From NCBI GenBank assembly GCA_002423285.1, contig DIVF01000060.1, positions 1 to 51,442 on the forward strand: a stretch of DNA of 51,442 nt, in the 5' to 3' direction. Positions 1 through 8,005 of this stretch are shown here, one piece after another; position 1 is the first letter of the stretch, and every line of letters starts with the position of its first letter. The position numbers and the translations under genes are program-made. The DNA is from Micavibrio sp. UBA6139 (GTDB lineage: Bacteria > Pseudomonadota > Alphaproteobacteria > Micavibrionales > Micavibrionaceae). The notes below the pieces were generated by a model. That model was not told where the DNA came from. It searched no databases and worked only from the letters and a program-made list of their open reading frames with translations.

Positions 1-1
1 C

Positions 2-613
2 TACTTTTGCAACAGGTCTATTTCTGAATTAGAAGTGTTGGCTGAAGAAAAATATCAAGGATTTAAGGTCTGTGCGGAGCAGGATATTGCTCAATTAAGG
101 GCCGGTCTTGAAAAGAGAATTCTTGATTTATTACCTAGCGCCAGTGCTGCGGGGTTATCATCGGGTTATGTGGATGCAAAAGGACGATATGCAAATCCGT
201 TCGCCACTATCTCATATTACGTTATGTTTGTTGTTCCTTTAGTCCTCGCAACCGTTTATTTTTACTTCTTGCATGGACAAGAGTTGGATGGAAAGTCACT
301 TGTGCTTAGGTTCTTAGTGATTTCTCCAATGTTAGCTATTTCGTCGTTCGGGCTCTGGTCTATTCGCTTGAATAGAAGATTGTATGAAGAATATAACTAC
401 AAACAACGTGTAATGCAGCTGTATGATGGTTTTTCTAGAGTTGTAGATGAGGATGGTTCAGAAGAGCAGAAGGAGGCTTTGATTGATGTTATGATTGATG
501 CAGTGAAAGAGAAGCCTTCCTTAATGATGTCAAAGTATGATCGCGGCGGTATTTCCCTGATTGATAAGCTCGCGGGCTCAACAAATCATCAAGATAACTC
601 TGCAAAAGAATAG
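2..613 (+). CDS. Two-helix membrane protein, 5' end outside window
   Basis: The reading frame is open from base 2 of the window, so the gene probably starts upstream; a GTG at 35 is the first start inside the window but has no ribosome binding site. I do not recognise the family. Counting from that GTG, residues 61-80 and 90-110 are hydrophobic and look like a transmembrane hairpin. A charged N-terminal region of about 55 residues and an acidic, helical C-terminal region of about 80 residues would lie on the same side of the membrane. The base composition is clearly richer in A and T than the genes to its right, which suggests a recent arrival or the edge of an accessory region. It is followed at once by a strong terminator. 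Function unknown. Confidence 0.7.
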   Translation, partial: YFCNRSISELEVLAEEKYQGFKVCAEQDIAQLRAGLEKRILDLLPSASAAGLSSGYVDAKGRYANPFATISYYVMFVVPLVLATVYFYFLHGQELDGKSLVLRFLVISPMLAISSFGLWSIRLNRRLYEEYNYKQRVMQLYDGFSRVVDEDGSEEQKEALIDVMIDAVKEKPSLMMSKYDRGGISLIDKLAGSTNHQDNSAKE

Positions 614-620
614 TGAATAA

Positions 621-650
621 AACAAAGGGGGCGGTTGCCCCCTTTGTTTT
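621..650. terminator. Bidirectional Rho-independent terminator
   Basis: A near-perfect stem AACAAAGGGGGC / GCCCCCTTTGTT with a four-base loop is followed by T-rich sequence on both strands. It lies just after the stop of the left-hand gene and about 80 bases past the lepA stop on the other strand, so it can end both transcripts. The core AAAGGGGGC-n-GCCCCCTTT recurs in other gaps of this window. Confidence 0.85.
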
Positions 651-727
651 TACTGTTCTCATTGTGTTGGGCGGAAATGCTTCTTTGAGTATCACGGGGG
701 CGGTGTGGTTTTCAATACATTGAAAGA

Positions 728-2536
728 TTACTTCTCATCCCCCATCCGCAATGCCGCGATAAACGCACTTTGCGGAATGTCCACGTTGCCGTATTGGCGC
801 ATTTTCAGTTTACCTTTTTTCTGCTTATCCAGCAGTTTGCGTTTACGGCTGATGTCGCCGCCGTAGCATTTGGCGGTGACGTCTTTGCGCATGGCGGAGA
901 GATCTTCGCGGGCGACGATTTTACCGCCGATGGCGGCTTGGATGGCGATTTTGAACATCTGGCGTGGGATCAGGTCTTTCAGGCGTTCGCATAATTGGCG
1001 GCCACGGCGTTCGGCTTGGGAGCGGTGGACGATCATGGCGAGCGCATCGACGGGTTCCTGGTTGACGAGGATTTCCATCTTTACCAGATCGCCTTCTTGA
1101 TAATGATCAATCGCGTAATCGAAGCTGGCGTAGCCGCGCGAGATTGATTTCAGGCGGTCATAGAAGTCAAAGACCACTTCGTTCAGCGGCAGCATATAGA
1201 CCAACATGGCGCGGTTCCCGACATAGGTCAGTTCCACTTGCGTGCCGCGACGTTCCTGGCACAGTTGCAGAAGCCCGCCCAGATATTCATCCGGGGTCAG
1301 GATGGTGGCCTTGATCCATGGTTCGTGAATTTCGGCGATGCGTTGTGGTTCTGGCATATCGACCGGGTTATAGATGGTCAGATTGTCGCCATTGGTCAGT
1401 TTCAATTCATAAACAACGCTGGGCGCGGTCGGGATCAGATCGAGATCGAATTCGCGGTCGAGGCGTTCTTGAATAATTTCCATGTGCAACAGGCCAAGGA
1501 AGCCGCAACGGAACCCCATGCCCAAGGCTTGAGAGCTTTCGGCTTCGTAATGCAGTGACGCATCGTTCAGTTTCAGCTTGCCAATTGATTCACGCAGTTT
1601 TTCAAATTCTGATGAGTCGGCAGGGAACAGGGAGCAGAACACCATCGGCACAGACGGTTTAAACCCGGCCAGCGGTGCAGCGCATTGGTGGCGTTCATCG
1701 GTGATGGTGTCGCCAACGCGCGTATCGGAAATGTCTTTAATGGCGGCGGTGATGAAACCCATCTCGCCGGGGCCGAGTTCGTTCAGAACAACTTTTTTCG
1801 GCGTGAACATACCAACGCGGTCAATGTCGCGGGTGGCGCCGGTGGCCATAAAGCGGATCTTTTGACCCTTTTTCAAATAGCCATCAATAACGCGCACCAG
1901 AATGACCACGCCGAGGTAAGAATCGTACCAGCTATCGACCAGCAGCGCCTTGGTCGGTGCATCCGGGTTGCCTTTGGGGGCGGGAAGGTCGGTGACGATG
2001 GCTTCGAGAAGCGCTGGAATATTCACACCTGTTTTACCCGATACGGCAACGGCGCGGGAGGTGTCGAGGCCGATAACGTCTTCGACTTCTTTTTTGGCGG
2101 CTTCAACATCGGCTGCTGGCAGGTCGATCTTGTTTACGACCGTGATGATTTCGTGGTTGTTGTCGAGGGCTTGATAGACGTTGGCCAGTGTTTGCGCCTC
2201 AACCCCTTGGGTGGAGTCAACGACCAGCAGCGAGCCTTCGCATGACGCCAGCGAACGCGATACTTCATAGGCGAAGTCAACGTGGCCGGGTGTGTCCATC
2301 AGGTTGAATTGGTATTCGATGCCGTCTTTTGCCGTATAGGCAAGGCGGACGGTTTGCGCCTTAATGGTGATGCCGCGTTCGCGCTCGATATCCATGTTAT
2401 CGAGGACCTGTTCGGTCATTTCGCGTGCTTCCAGCCCGCCGCAGGACTGAATCAGGCGGTCGGCCAGGGTGGATTTACCGTGGTCGATATGGGCGATAAT
2501 CGCAAAGTTGCGAATGTGTTCTAATGGCTTTGTCAT
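728..2536 (-). CDS. lepA: Elongation factor 4 (LepA), ribosomal back-translocase
   Basis: LepA is a ribosome-associated GTPase related to EF-G; it helps stalled ribosomes and ribosome assembly. The 602-residue product matches the usual length of about 600. The G1 loop AHIDHGKS is at residues 15-22, followed by DTPGH and NKID motifs, then the EF-G-like domains and the basic C-terminal domain characteristic of LepA. I chose the ATG at 2536 because it is preceded by an AGGAAA ribosome binding site and gives the standard MTKPLEHIRNF start. The open frame continues 18 codons further upstream, without support. It stands alone, with no obvious operon partner. Confidence 0.97.
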   Translation of the reverse strand: MTKPLEHIRNFAIIAHIDHGKSTLADRLIQSCGGLEAREMTEQVLDNMDIERERGITIKAQTVRLAYTAKDGIEYQFNLMDTPGHVDFAYEVSRSLASCEGSLLVVDSTQGVEAQTLANVYQALDNNHEIITVVNKIDLPAADVEAAKKEVEDVIGLDTSRAVAVSGKTGVNIPALLEAIVTDLPAPKGNPDAPTKALLVDSWYDSYLGVVILVRVIDGYLKKGQKIRFMATGATRDIDRVGMFTPKKVVLNELGPGEMGFITAAIKDISDTRVGDTITDERHQCAAPLAGFKPSVPMVFCSLFPADSSEFEKLRESIGKLKLNDASLHYEAESSQALGMGFRCGFLGLLHMEIIQERLDREFDLDLIPTAPSVVYELKLTNGDNLTIYNPVDMPEPQRIAEIHEPWIKATILTPDEYLGGLLQLCQERRGTQVELTYVGNRAMLVYMLPLNEVVFDFYDRLKSISRGYASFDYAIDHYQEGDLVKMEILVNQEPVDALAMIVHRSQAERRGRQLCERLKDLIPRQMFKIAIQAAIGGKIVAREDLSAMRKDVTAKCYGGDISRKRKLLDKQKKGKLKMRQYGNVDIPQSAFIAALRMGDEK

Positions 2537-2759
2537 ACATGTTTCCTGTTTGGGCGGACAATACAGGGAAGGGGCGGGGTTATCAAGCACCCAAATCCAG
2601 CTTTTCCAGTGATTTATGGGGTGGTTTTGCCTGATTTATCAACTTGTTAACGGGGCCGTTCGGGTCGGGGGTTTTGCGGGCGGCTTGCCATTTTGGGCTG
2701 AATTGGGCATGATCGCCGCCAACCCAATATAAACCCAACCACTGACGGGAAATGAAGCC

Positions 2760-3119
2760 ATGAACAATAAGACCAAAAACCGCGTTATCTTTGTGCTGCC
2801 TGTTGTTGTGGCGCTGGTCGTTGTTGGGGTTGTGTTGTTCTTTGTCCTGTTTGGCGGGACGAATGGCGCGGCGACGGCAACAGAAACGGCTGATGCCGGT
2901 GAAGCAATGAGTGCATCATCCGAAGGGATGGGCCCGTCCTGTGCGTTTGATTTTCTGGTTGGTTTGAAAAGCGATGTGGCGGAAACGCAAATCGCTTCAC
3001 TGGGCCGCCCGATCCGCGTTCTGGGTCCGGATTCAATGGCGACGCAAGATTACTCTGCTGAGCGGATCAACCTGATGGTTGATGCCGATGGCGTTGTTCA
3101 ATCGGTCAACTGCCAATAA
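2760..3119 (+). CDS. Membrane-anchored I78-type peptidase inhibitor
   Basis: Residues 9-31 form one strong hydrophobic segment that should anchor the protein in the inner membrane with the rest in the periplasm. After a Thr/Ala-rich linker, residues 60-119 match the peptidase inhibitor I78 pattern: Cys61, a Leu-Val-Gly motif, an Arg-x-Leu-Gly-Pro turn, a T-Q-D-Y-S-x-x-R-I-N-L-M-V-D run and a closing Cys118. Members of this family (Pfam I78) inhibit serine proteases. The two cysteines could form a disulfide. The start ATG follows a GGGAAATGAAG sequence. The gene stands alone, divergent from lepA. Inhibiting a periplasmic or foreign protease is inference from the family. Confidence 0.75.
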   Translation: MNNKTKNRVIFVLPVVVALVVVGVVLFFVLFGGTNGAATATETADAGEAMSASSEGMGPSCAFDFLVGLKSDVAETQIASLGRPIRVLGPDSMATQDYSAERINLMVDADGVVQSVNCQ

Positions 3120-3146
3120 TTTAAACTGTGATCAGATGATGTTTGT

Positions 3147-3320
3147 TTACGGGCGCGCCAGTGGTGCGGCCGGGGCAGCGTTCAGGGTGTTTTCCACCTG
3201 TGGTGCTGCGGCACCGATGCCTTTTAACAGGCCGTGTCCGCCAACATCTTGGATCAGCCAATTGCCCTGTGACAGGTCGGGAATTCCCAGTGCTGCGGTT
3301 TTAAAATCTTGTTTCGCCAT
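3147..3320 (-). CDS. Small hypothetical protein, last gene of orphan cluster
   Basis: A 57-residue protein starting MAKQDFKTAALGIPDL. I chose the ATG at 3320 because AGGGGTG lies seven bases upstream; a GTG three codons earlier overlaps that site. There is no signal peptide or membrane segment. The centre is Gly-rich (GNWLIQDVGGHGLLKG) and the C-terminus is an Ala/Pro-rich tail, a feature shared with most proteins of this cluster. It is 29 bases downstream of the next gene and is probably co-transcribed with it. I do not recognise the family; a small secreted or structural accessory protein is possible but unproven. Confidence 0.6.
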   Translation of the reverse strand: MAKQDFKTAALGIPDLSQGNWLIQDVGGHGLLKGIGAAAPQVENTLNAAPAAPLARP

Positions 3321-3349
3321 TTGTAACACCCCTTATGATTTTTTTTATT

Positions 3350-3703
3350 TTAGTTGCGGTGAATGATGAGGGGATAGTAATTGCCCCCTTCATGTTCGCC
3401 CGTTGAATCATTGGTCAGGACCATCAGGACCTGAAAAGCATTTTGCATGTATTTGGAAAGGTCTGGTGAGACGGCAATCCCAAAATTGCGGACATCGCCA
3501 TCATTCATCACAAAATCAAGACGGTTGGTGGAAATATTGAATTCCAGCCAAGACAGTTTTTTGCGGAAATTTTTATTGTGAAAAACAACGACACGGGCCT
3601 GATCATTGATGGCCAGATTCAGCTTGAAAGCCGGGTCGGTCAGTTCCGACGCGATCACCTTCGCAGAAGCAGATTCAATGTAACGATCGGCCAGCATGGT
3701 CAT
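3350..3703 (-). CDS. Small orphan protein, paralogue of the 4196-4549 product
   Basis: A 117-residue soluble protein of unknown function. Its core, INDQARVVVFHNK (residues 32-44) followed by LSWLEFN (50-56), aligns without gaps to INEQAKIWVFHDK and LAWVEFD in the product of 4196-4549, so the two genes are duplicates within the cluster. The pattern of alternating hydrophobic residues suggests a small beta-rich fold. An upstream GTG at 3751 would extend it by 16 residues. I prefer the ATG at 3703 (GGGAAAA upstream) because an exact CtrA-type box lies 56 bases before it, which is the same spacing seen at two other genes here. The box would be almost on top of the GTG. Confidence 0.75.
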   Translation of the reverse strand: MTMLADRYIESASAKVIASELTDPAFKLNLAINDQARVVVFHNKNFRKKLSWLEFNISTNRLDFVMNDGDVRNFGIAVSPDLSKYMQNAFQVLMVLTNDSTGEHEGGNYYPLIIHRN

Positions 3704-3759
3704 AATGGTTTTCCCGAAATCTCTAAACGTTGTTATACGCCCATTTAACACGATTCAGA

Positions 3760-3774
3760 TTAAGGTCAGGTTAA
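3760..3774 (-). promoter_or_regulatory. CtrA-type box TTAA-N7-TTAA
   Basis: The sequence TTAAGGTCAGGTTAA matches the CtrA consensus TTAA-N7-TTAA exactly. It lies 56 bases upstream of the chosen ATG at 3703. The surrounding bases (TTAA-rGTCwGG-TTAATT) also match the box at 7870-7884. CtrA itself is encoded at 37385-38092. Confidence 0.7.
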
Positions 3775-3800
3775 TTGGAAAATGTTTTTTCAAATAAAAG

Positions 3801-3824
3801 AAGGGGCCGGAAAACCGGCCCCCA
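3801..3824 (-). terminator. Rho-independent terminator of the 94-residue gene
   Basis: The perfect stem GGGGCCGG / CCGGCCCC with a four-base AAAA loop lies about 30 bases past the stop at 3853. On the minus strand it is followed by TTCTTTTATTTG. It separates the upstream part of the cluster from the last two genes, which have their own CtrA-type box. Confidence 0.85.
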
Positions 3825-3852
3825 ATTCAGTTTGCTGGAAAAATACGTCTGT

Positions 3853-4137
3853 CTATTGGCCCATGCCCGGTGCGATGGATGGGGCCACTGTGGCGCGCTC
3901 CATCTCGGCCATGTTGAGATTTCCCATCAGCTTGGATGAGAAATCAGTATTGCCAAAGCTGGCCACAGAATTACTATTTTGTAGACTGGCAAGGCCAAGG
4001 CGGGCTTGCGCGTCATTGCCTGTATCGGGCAGGTTTGCCGCGTTCAGGCGGAATACGTTGGACAGGCCGGTATCAAGGCCGGGTGCGCGTTCTTGCAACA
4101 AATTCGCTGCACTGTGAAATGTTTGTCCTAAGCTCAT
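3853..4137 (-). CDS. Small orphan protein of the Ala-rich cluster
   Basis: A 94-residue soluble protein with no family I can name. The ATG at 4137 follows a GGGGGTT site. The N-terminus SLGQTFHSAAN (residues 2-12) resembles SLGANFENAAN near the C-terminus of the 6784-7812 product, hinting at a shared short motif. The middle is polar and rich in Asn, Ser and Gly. The tail is Ala/Pro-rich (VAPSIAPGMGQ), like those of its neighbours. The gene lies 58 bases after the 4196-4549 gene and is followed by a strong terminator, so it is probably the last gene of that transcript. Confidence 0.65.
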   Translation of the reverse strand: MSLGQTFHSAANLLQERAPGLDTGLSNVFRLNAANLPDTGNDAQARLGLASLQNSNSVASFGNTDFSSKLMGNLNMAEMERATVAPSIAPGMGQ

Positions 4138-4195
4138 TCTATAACCCCCAAATATTACGCAATTTCAATTTATGTTTTTTATTCTGTTTCTTTTT

Positions 4196-4549
4196 TTAAG
4201 CGGGCGGTGCGCGCCTGACCTGCATGGGTGCCTTTTGGAACCCTGTTACCTTGTCGCCATCGGTCAGATAGAAATAAACCAGATTGGCACTACGGACCCG
4301 TGCATGAAGGGCGGGTGGTACTTCGGCATAAACAATGCCGGCACGCATATCATGTGGAATTAATTCAATGATGCCGCTGACCGGATCAAATTCAACCCAT
4401 GCCAGACGACCCGGTAAAACCTTGTCATGAAAGACCCAGATTTTGGCCTGTTCGTTGATCAGGATTTCGAACTTCATCAGATCGCCAAGAGCAATGCGTA
4501 ATGCCCCGGCGCTGTTTCTGTTCTCTGCTGTTGCGGCGGTTAAAGCCAA
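4196..4549 (-). CDS. Small orphan protein, paralogue of the 3350-3703 product
   Basis: A 117-residue protein with the same core as the other small paralogue: INEQAKIWVFHDK at residues 31-43 and LAWVEFD at 49-55. A short beta-rich C-terminal half and a KAPMQVRRAPPA tail follow. No ATG exists near the 5' end of the frame. I chose TTG at 4549 because AAGGAAT lies at a normal distance upstream; the first ATG, at codon 25, lacks a binding site and would cut into the fold. It follows the 703-residue gene after a 108-base gap containing a hairpin. Function unknown. The duplication suggests two related parts of one structure or two cognate partners. Confidence 0.75.
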   Translation of the reverse strand: MALTAATAENRNSAGALRIALGDLMKFEILINEQAKIWVFHDKVLPGRLAWVEFDPVSGIIELIPHDMRAGIVYAEVPPALHARVRSANLVYFYLTDGDKVTGFQKAPMQVRRAPPA

Positions 4550-4582
4550 ATCCGTATTCCTTTGTTCTGTTCCCCCGATTGT

Positions 4583-4618
4583 GCCCGTAAAGTCTTTAAA
4601 AATGCTTTATTTACGGGC
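4583..4618 (-). terminator. Hairpin after the 703-residue gene
   Basis: The inverted repeat GCCCGTAAA / TTTACGGGC (nine base pairs) encloses 18 bases and lies 40 bases downstream of the stop at 4658. There is no clear U-tract on the minus strand, so it may attenuate or protect the RNA rather than terminate it fully. Confidence 0.4.
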
Positions 4619-4657
4619 CGAATCGGCGTTTTTTATCTGGCGGATGCCATAATTATT

Positions 4658-6769
4658 CTACATCGAGCTTGGCATATAGATGCTCCGGCGGTAATCCGGG
4701 TCGTTGGCAGCCGGAACCGGTGCGCTGACAACGGGTGCGGTCGTGTTCAGCGTTGCGTTTCTAAAGGCGTGGCTGGTTGAGGCTGGGTCGGGCTGAGCTT
4801 CTGGTGCTGGCGGTGCCGCTCTTTCCGCAAAATTGCCTTTCAGCGGGGCCGGACCTGTGGCCGTTGGTGCGGCCGTAGTTGGTTGTGCATTTGGTTCTGT
4901 ACCCGGTGCTGCGGGTGCTGGAACAAAGGTCGCTCCGGCAGGGTTTTGGTCATTGTTATTATTCATCGCGCTGCGGACACCCGATACGATCAGGCTTGGC
5001 TTACCAAACAATGCCCCCATCAGGTCTAAAAGAACGCCAAAGATCATTGCGCTTTTCAGGCCGTTGGCAACACGTTGACCGGGGGAGCGCGCATCGCCCG
5101 CCGCGCCCAGTGCAAAACCACCAATCAAACCCCATTTCAACATTGGGTTTTGTTCGGCAATATCCAAGGCCTTTTGCATGGCCGGATTATCTTGGGCAAA
5201 GCCACGCAGGGCGGTCATTGCCTTGGCCGGGTCTTTCAACATGGCCGCGATATTCAAGGCCTCTAAGGATTCTTCAGCTTGATCTCTGATGTCTCCGGCG
5301 CGGTCCCTTGCGCCAGCGGCGGCGCCGCTCAGGCGTTCTCTTACTGTTGGGGCATCGCCTTCGGCGGTGGCTAGGGCAACATCGCCGGCGTTCGGTGTTT
5401 CAGGATGCAAGGCATCATTGACCCGTTGAGCTTGGGCCGTATTTCGAACCCAGCCCGGCGCAAAGAAGGTTACGACTGGATTGTTGAGGGCCGTGGACAG
5501 TGTTTGACTGACGGCTTCCTGATCTGCGCCGGTGGCGGAGGAGAAAAGACGTGACAGTGTTCGGGGCGCATTGCCCGCTGTATCGAGTGCAGCGTTACCG
5601 GCTGTATTGATAACGGCCTCTGCGGGTTCAGAAGAAACCAGACCAACTGCGGTATCCAATACGGATGCGCCTGCCGAGAGAACGGCGGAATCCACGGCAA
5701 TATAACCACTGGCAGCGGCTTTAATGCCTGTACCCAAAACTTCTGTAGAGGTACCGCCTGTTAAAAGATCTGCGCCACTGACCGCGCCGACGGCACCGGC
5801 AGCTGCGACTTTATTGTTGCCAGCCCATCTCAAGACGCCGATGGGTGCACGCCATTGCGCGGCAAAAACATCATAGGCTGCCCGCGCGGGGTGGGCCGCT
5901 GCATTTGCGGCGATGTCCTTGATGCCTTCAGCAGAGAAGGTTGCTCTTAAGGAATCCATTCTGGCGGCCATGCCGCCTTTCATCTGAACGTCACTGATTT
6001 CCTGCACACGGGCTTTCAGGGCATCAGGCAGTTTGCTGCTCTGGATGGCGGCGTTATCGCCTTCCTTCAAACCATGACGGCGGGCCTGCAAAATAACGCG
6101 GTCATAAAGATCTTCACGGCCACTGCGGGCAAAGATGCCCAATTTGTCGGCTGTGGATCCATTACCTTCCAGGATACGGTTGACCTCGCGGCGGGACAAT
6201 GTCCCAGTGGTGTTGGTTGCCGTATCGGCAACAACATCAGCGGCACGGACCGCTGGTCTTGCAGCCGCGGGTGGAACGGCGTTATCGGCGCCGGATCTGG
6301 CCTGTTGCAGGCGTTCGGCCACTTCATCCGCGTTCAGGTCGCGTGGTGCGCGTGCGCGGCGTGCTGCGGCAATGGTGTCGGCGTTATTGGCGGCGGTGCT
6401 GGCACCGCGTGCGGCAATGCTATTAAAATCTGTAATGCTTCTTGTCAGTGTGCTGCCGATATTGCCGCTGGCAGGGATGTCCATCCTGGCCAGAAATTCT
6501 GTGGCATTAATGTTACGGCCAGCAGCCAAGTCGGCACCGGCGCGCGTGATGTAATCCAGATTGCTGCCGACCTTTGTGGTCATGCTCATAAATTCGGCAT
6601 TGTTCATCAGGGCTCGGCCCTCAGCAGAGCCGCGCAGCAATTCATCAACTTTGCCGCTGCGCATCGCATCCATCAGGGCATCGCTATCGCGGGCCAAAAA
6701 TCGGGCGACGTTTTGATCGGCGTGGCCAGATGTTTCCAGCAACAAACGGGTAAGGGCTCTAGGGTTCAT
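4658..6769 (-). CDS. Large Ala-rich orphan protein with hydrophobic C-terminal domain
   Basis: A 703-residue protein with no recognised family. Residues 1-300 are helical, polar and Ala-rich. Residues about 300-600 resemble the whole 300-residue product of 8006-8908. In both, glycine/alanine-rich hydrophobic stretches lead to a domain of pattern G-L-x-I-G-G...R-x-A-N-x-x-K-x-A...G-x-x-F-G (here about 543-592) that could insert into a membrane. The last 100 residues are a Pro/Ala/Thr-rich tail ending in YMPSSM. There is no N-terminal signal peptide. The ATG follows AAGGAGTG. It starts 14 bases after the stop of the 342-residue gene, so the two are surely co-transcribed. The build would suit a structural, pore-forming or exported protein; none of this is proven. 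Confidence 0.8.
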   Translation of the reverse strand: MNPRALTRLLLETSGHADQNVARFLARDSDALMDAMRSGKVDELLRGSAEGRALMNNAEFMSMTTKVGSNLDYITRAGADLAAGRNINATEFLARMDIPASGNIGSTLTRSITDFNSIAARGASTAANNADTIAAARRARAPRDLNADEVAERLQQARSGADNAVPPAAARPAVRAADVVADTATNTTGTLSRREVNRILEGNGSTADKLGIFARSGREDLYDRVILQARRHGLKEGDNAAIQSSKLPDALKARVQEISDVQMKGGMAARMDSLRATFSAEGIKDIAANAAAHPARAAYDVFAAQWRAPIGVLRWAGNNKVAAAGAVGAVSGADLLTGGTSTEVLGTGIKAAASGYIAVDSAVLSAGASVLDTAVGLVSSEPAEAVINTAGNAALDTAGNAPRTLSRLFSSATGADQEAVSQTLSTALNNPVVTFFAPGWVRNTAQAQRVNDALHPETPNAGDVALATAEGDAPTVRERLSGAAAGARDRAGDIRDQAEESLEALNIAAMLKDPAKAMTALRGFAQDNPAMQKALDIAEQNPMLKWGLIGGFALGAAGDARSPGQRVANGLKSAMIFGVLLDLMGALFGKPSLIVSGVRSAMNNNNDQNPAGATFVPAPAAPGTEPNAQPTTAAPTATGPAPLKGNFAERAAPPAPEAQPDPASTSHAFRNATLNTTAPVVSAPVPAANDPDYRRSIYMPSSM

Positions 6770-6783
6770 GGATTACACTCCTT

Positions 6784-7812
6784 CTACACAACTGGCGCGT
6801 TGATTGTTGGCGCCTTGTAAACTGGTTTTTGTTGATCGGGTTCTACTGCGGGGGCCGCATTGTTTTGTGCGGTCTGGTTGGCAGCGTTTTCAAAATTGGC
6901 ACCCAGAGAACCTGCAGCAGCAGGGGCTTTCTCAGCAGCCTGTAATTCTGTTTCCACGGATGGATCTGCGGCCTTTAAATCTTGCCACAGGGCTTCGCGT
7001 TGTTCCGGCGTGACATCCTGACCTTGCAGTTTTTGGATGATGTCATTATGCGCCTCAACATTATCCAGCTGGGTCATCAGCGCGGTATGGCGTTCGGTGG
7101 AGAGCGCAGGATTGTTCAGTTCTTCCATGATGTTTTCTAATTTGGATTGAACGCGCTGGGCGCTGTTGTTCAGGGCGGTTTGTTCCGTGACTGCGGTTCC
7201 CAGAACACTTTGTGCCATTTCGGTGCGAACGGTGTCAGCCAAGGTCGATGCGTTTTTATCCGTTGTATAAAGATCATAACCACGCCATGCACCAACACCA
7301 CCTTCAATACCAAGGGCAACTTTGCTGGCCAAGGGGTTGACGAATTTTGCAGTGGCGCTTGCGGCCCGTGCCCCACCGGCAGTGGCTTCTGCGGCAACGG
7401 TTGCGACTTCGATACCGCGTGTCGCACCGGAAACGGCCCGAACAACATTGGCACCGCGTGCAACGGCCAGACCACCACCAACAGCGGCCCCGCCAATGCC
7501 GCCTGTGGCGACAGTGATGGCAACGAAACCTGCAATTTCACCAACGACTTGACCGCCTGCGATGATGGCGCGTTCGCGGTCGTTTTGGGCTTGGGTCCAT
7601 GTCACGGAATTGGCAGCACGATCAGCAAAATTGCTTTCGTATTTTTCGCCGCCAGTCAGGTGGCGAACGGTCCAGTTATAGCCAACGCCAACGGCCAGAT
7701 CGCCGATTCCACCAACACTGGAGGCGAGACCGCGTGTGACGCCCTGTGTGGCGACCTCCACGGTGCGGGCTTGTTCACTGGCCCAATCTTTTGCACTCTC
7801 TAACCAACCCAT
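6784..7812 (-). CDS. Ala-rich orphan protein with central hydrophobic segments
   Basis: A 342-residue product starting MGWLESAKDW. I prefer the ATG at 7812, which has GGGGA just upstream, over a TTG at 7824. Residues about 85-140 contain a long Gly/Ala/Val-rich hydrophobic region (VGEIAGFVAITVATGGIGG) that resembles a membrane-inserting hairpin. The C-terminal half is charged and probably forms a coiled coil, then ends in a Pro/Ala-rich tail with TINAPVV; the 703-residue protein has NTTAPVV in its own tail. There is no signal peptide. It has its own CtrA-type box 57 bases upstream. Gly/Ala-rich hydrophobic segments of this kind also occur in some bacterial toxins and effectors, but I cannot assign a family. 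Confidence 0.8.
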   Translation of the reverse strand: MGWLESAKDWASEQARTVEVATQGVTRGLASSVGGIGDLAVGVGYNWTVRHLTGGEKYESNFADRAANSVTWTQAQNDRERAIIAGGQVVGEIAGFVAITVATGGIGGAAVGGGLAVARGANVVRAVSGATRGIEVATVAAEATAGGARAASATAKFVNPLASKVALGIEGGVGAWRGYDLYTTDKNASTLADTVRTEMAQSVLGTAVTEQTALNNSAQRVQSKLENIMEELNNPALSTERHTALMTQLDNVEAHNDIIQKLQGQDVTPEQREALWQDLKAADPSVETELQAAEKAPAAAGSLGANFENAANQTAQNNAAPAVEPDQQKPVYKAPTINAPVV

Positions 7813-7869
7813 TTTGTTCCCCAACAGCAGGCAGTTTTGTTATTGTCTGCCCACTATATTGTCATAATA

Positions 7870-7884
7870 TTAAAGTCTGGTTAA
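7870..7884 (-). promoter_or_regulatory. CtrA-type box TTAA-N7-TTAA
   Basis: TTAAAGTCTGGTTAA is an exact match to TTAA-N7-TTAA. It lies 57 bases upstream of the ATG at 7812. Read on the minus strand, the box is followed by TATTATGAC, a sequence also found after the box at 8988-9002, so the two promoters look like copies of one module. Confidence 0.75.
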
Positions 7885-7947
7885 TTTTACCTACAATTGA
7901 AGATGATTTCGGCGGGGGATGTGGTGCAGGAAAGGGCCGGAATGCTA

Positions 7948-7977
7948 ATCGGGCCGCCTGTTTCCAGACGGCCCGAT
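7948..7977 (-). terminator. Hairpin after the 300-residue gene
   Basis: ATCGGGCCGCCTG / CAGACGGCCCGAT forms a 13-base-pair stem with one G-T type mismatch and a TTTC loop. It begins about 30 bases past the stop at 8006. The U-tract on the minus strand is weak (GATTAGCATT), so termination may be partial. Confidence 0.6.
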
Positions 7978-8005
7978 CAAATTCATTGTTCTTAGGCTGA
8001 AAGCC

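Noticed and set aside
489..695. Minus-strand frame of 68 codons between the left-hand gene and lepA
   Set aside because: It runs through the terminator hairpin and overlaps the real plus-strand gene; no ribosome binding site.
1685..2245. 186-codon plus-strand frame inside lepA
   Set aside because: It is antisense to a strongly conserved gene and has Gly/Phe/Val-rich composition typical of a shadow frame.
6074..6820. 248-codon plus-strand frame opposite the 703-residue orphan
   Set aside because: Gly/Cys/Ala-rich composition comes from the antisense of Ala-rich codons; the minus-strand gene has a good ribosome binding site and the same direction as its neighbours.
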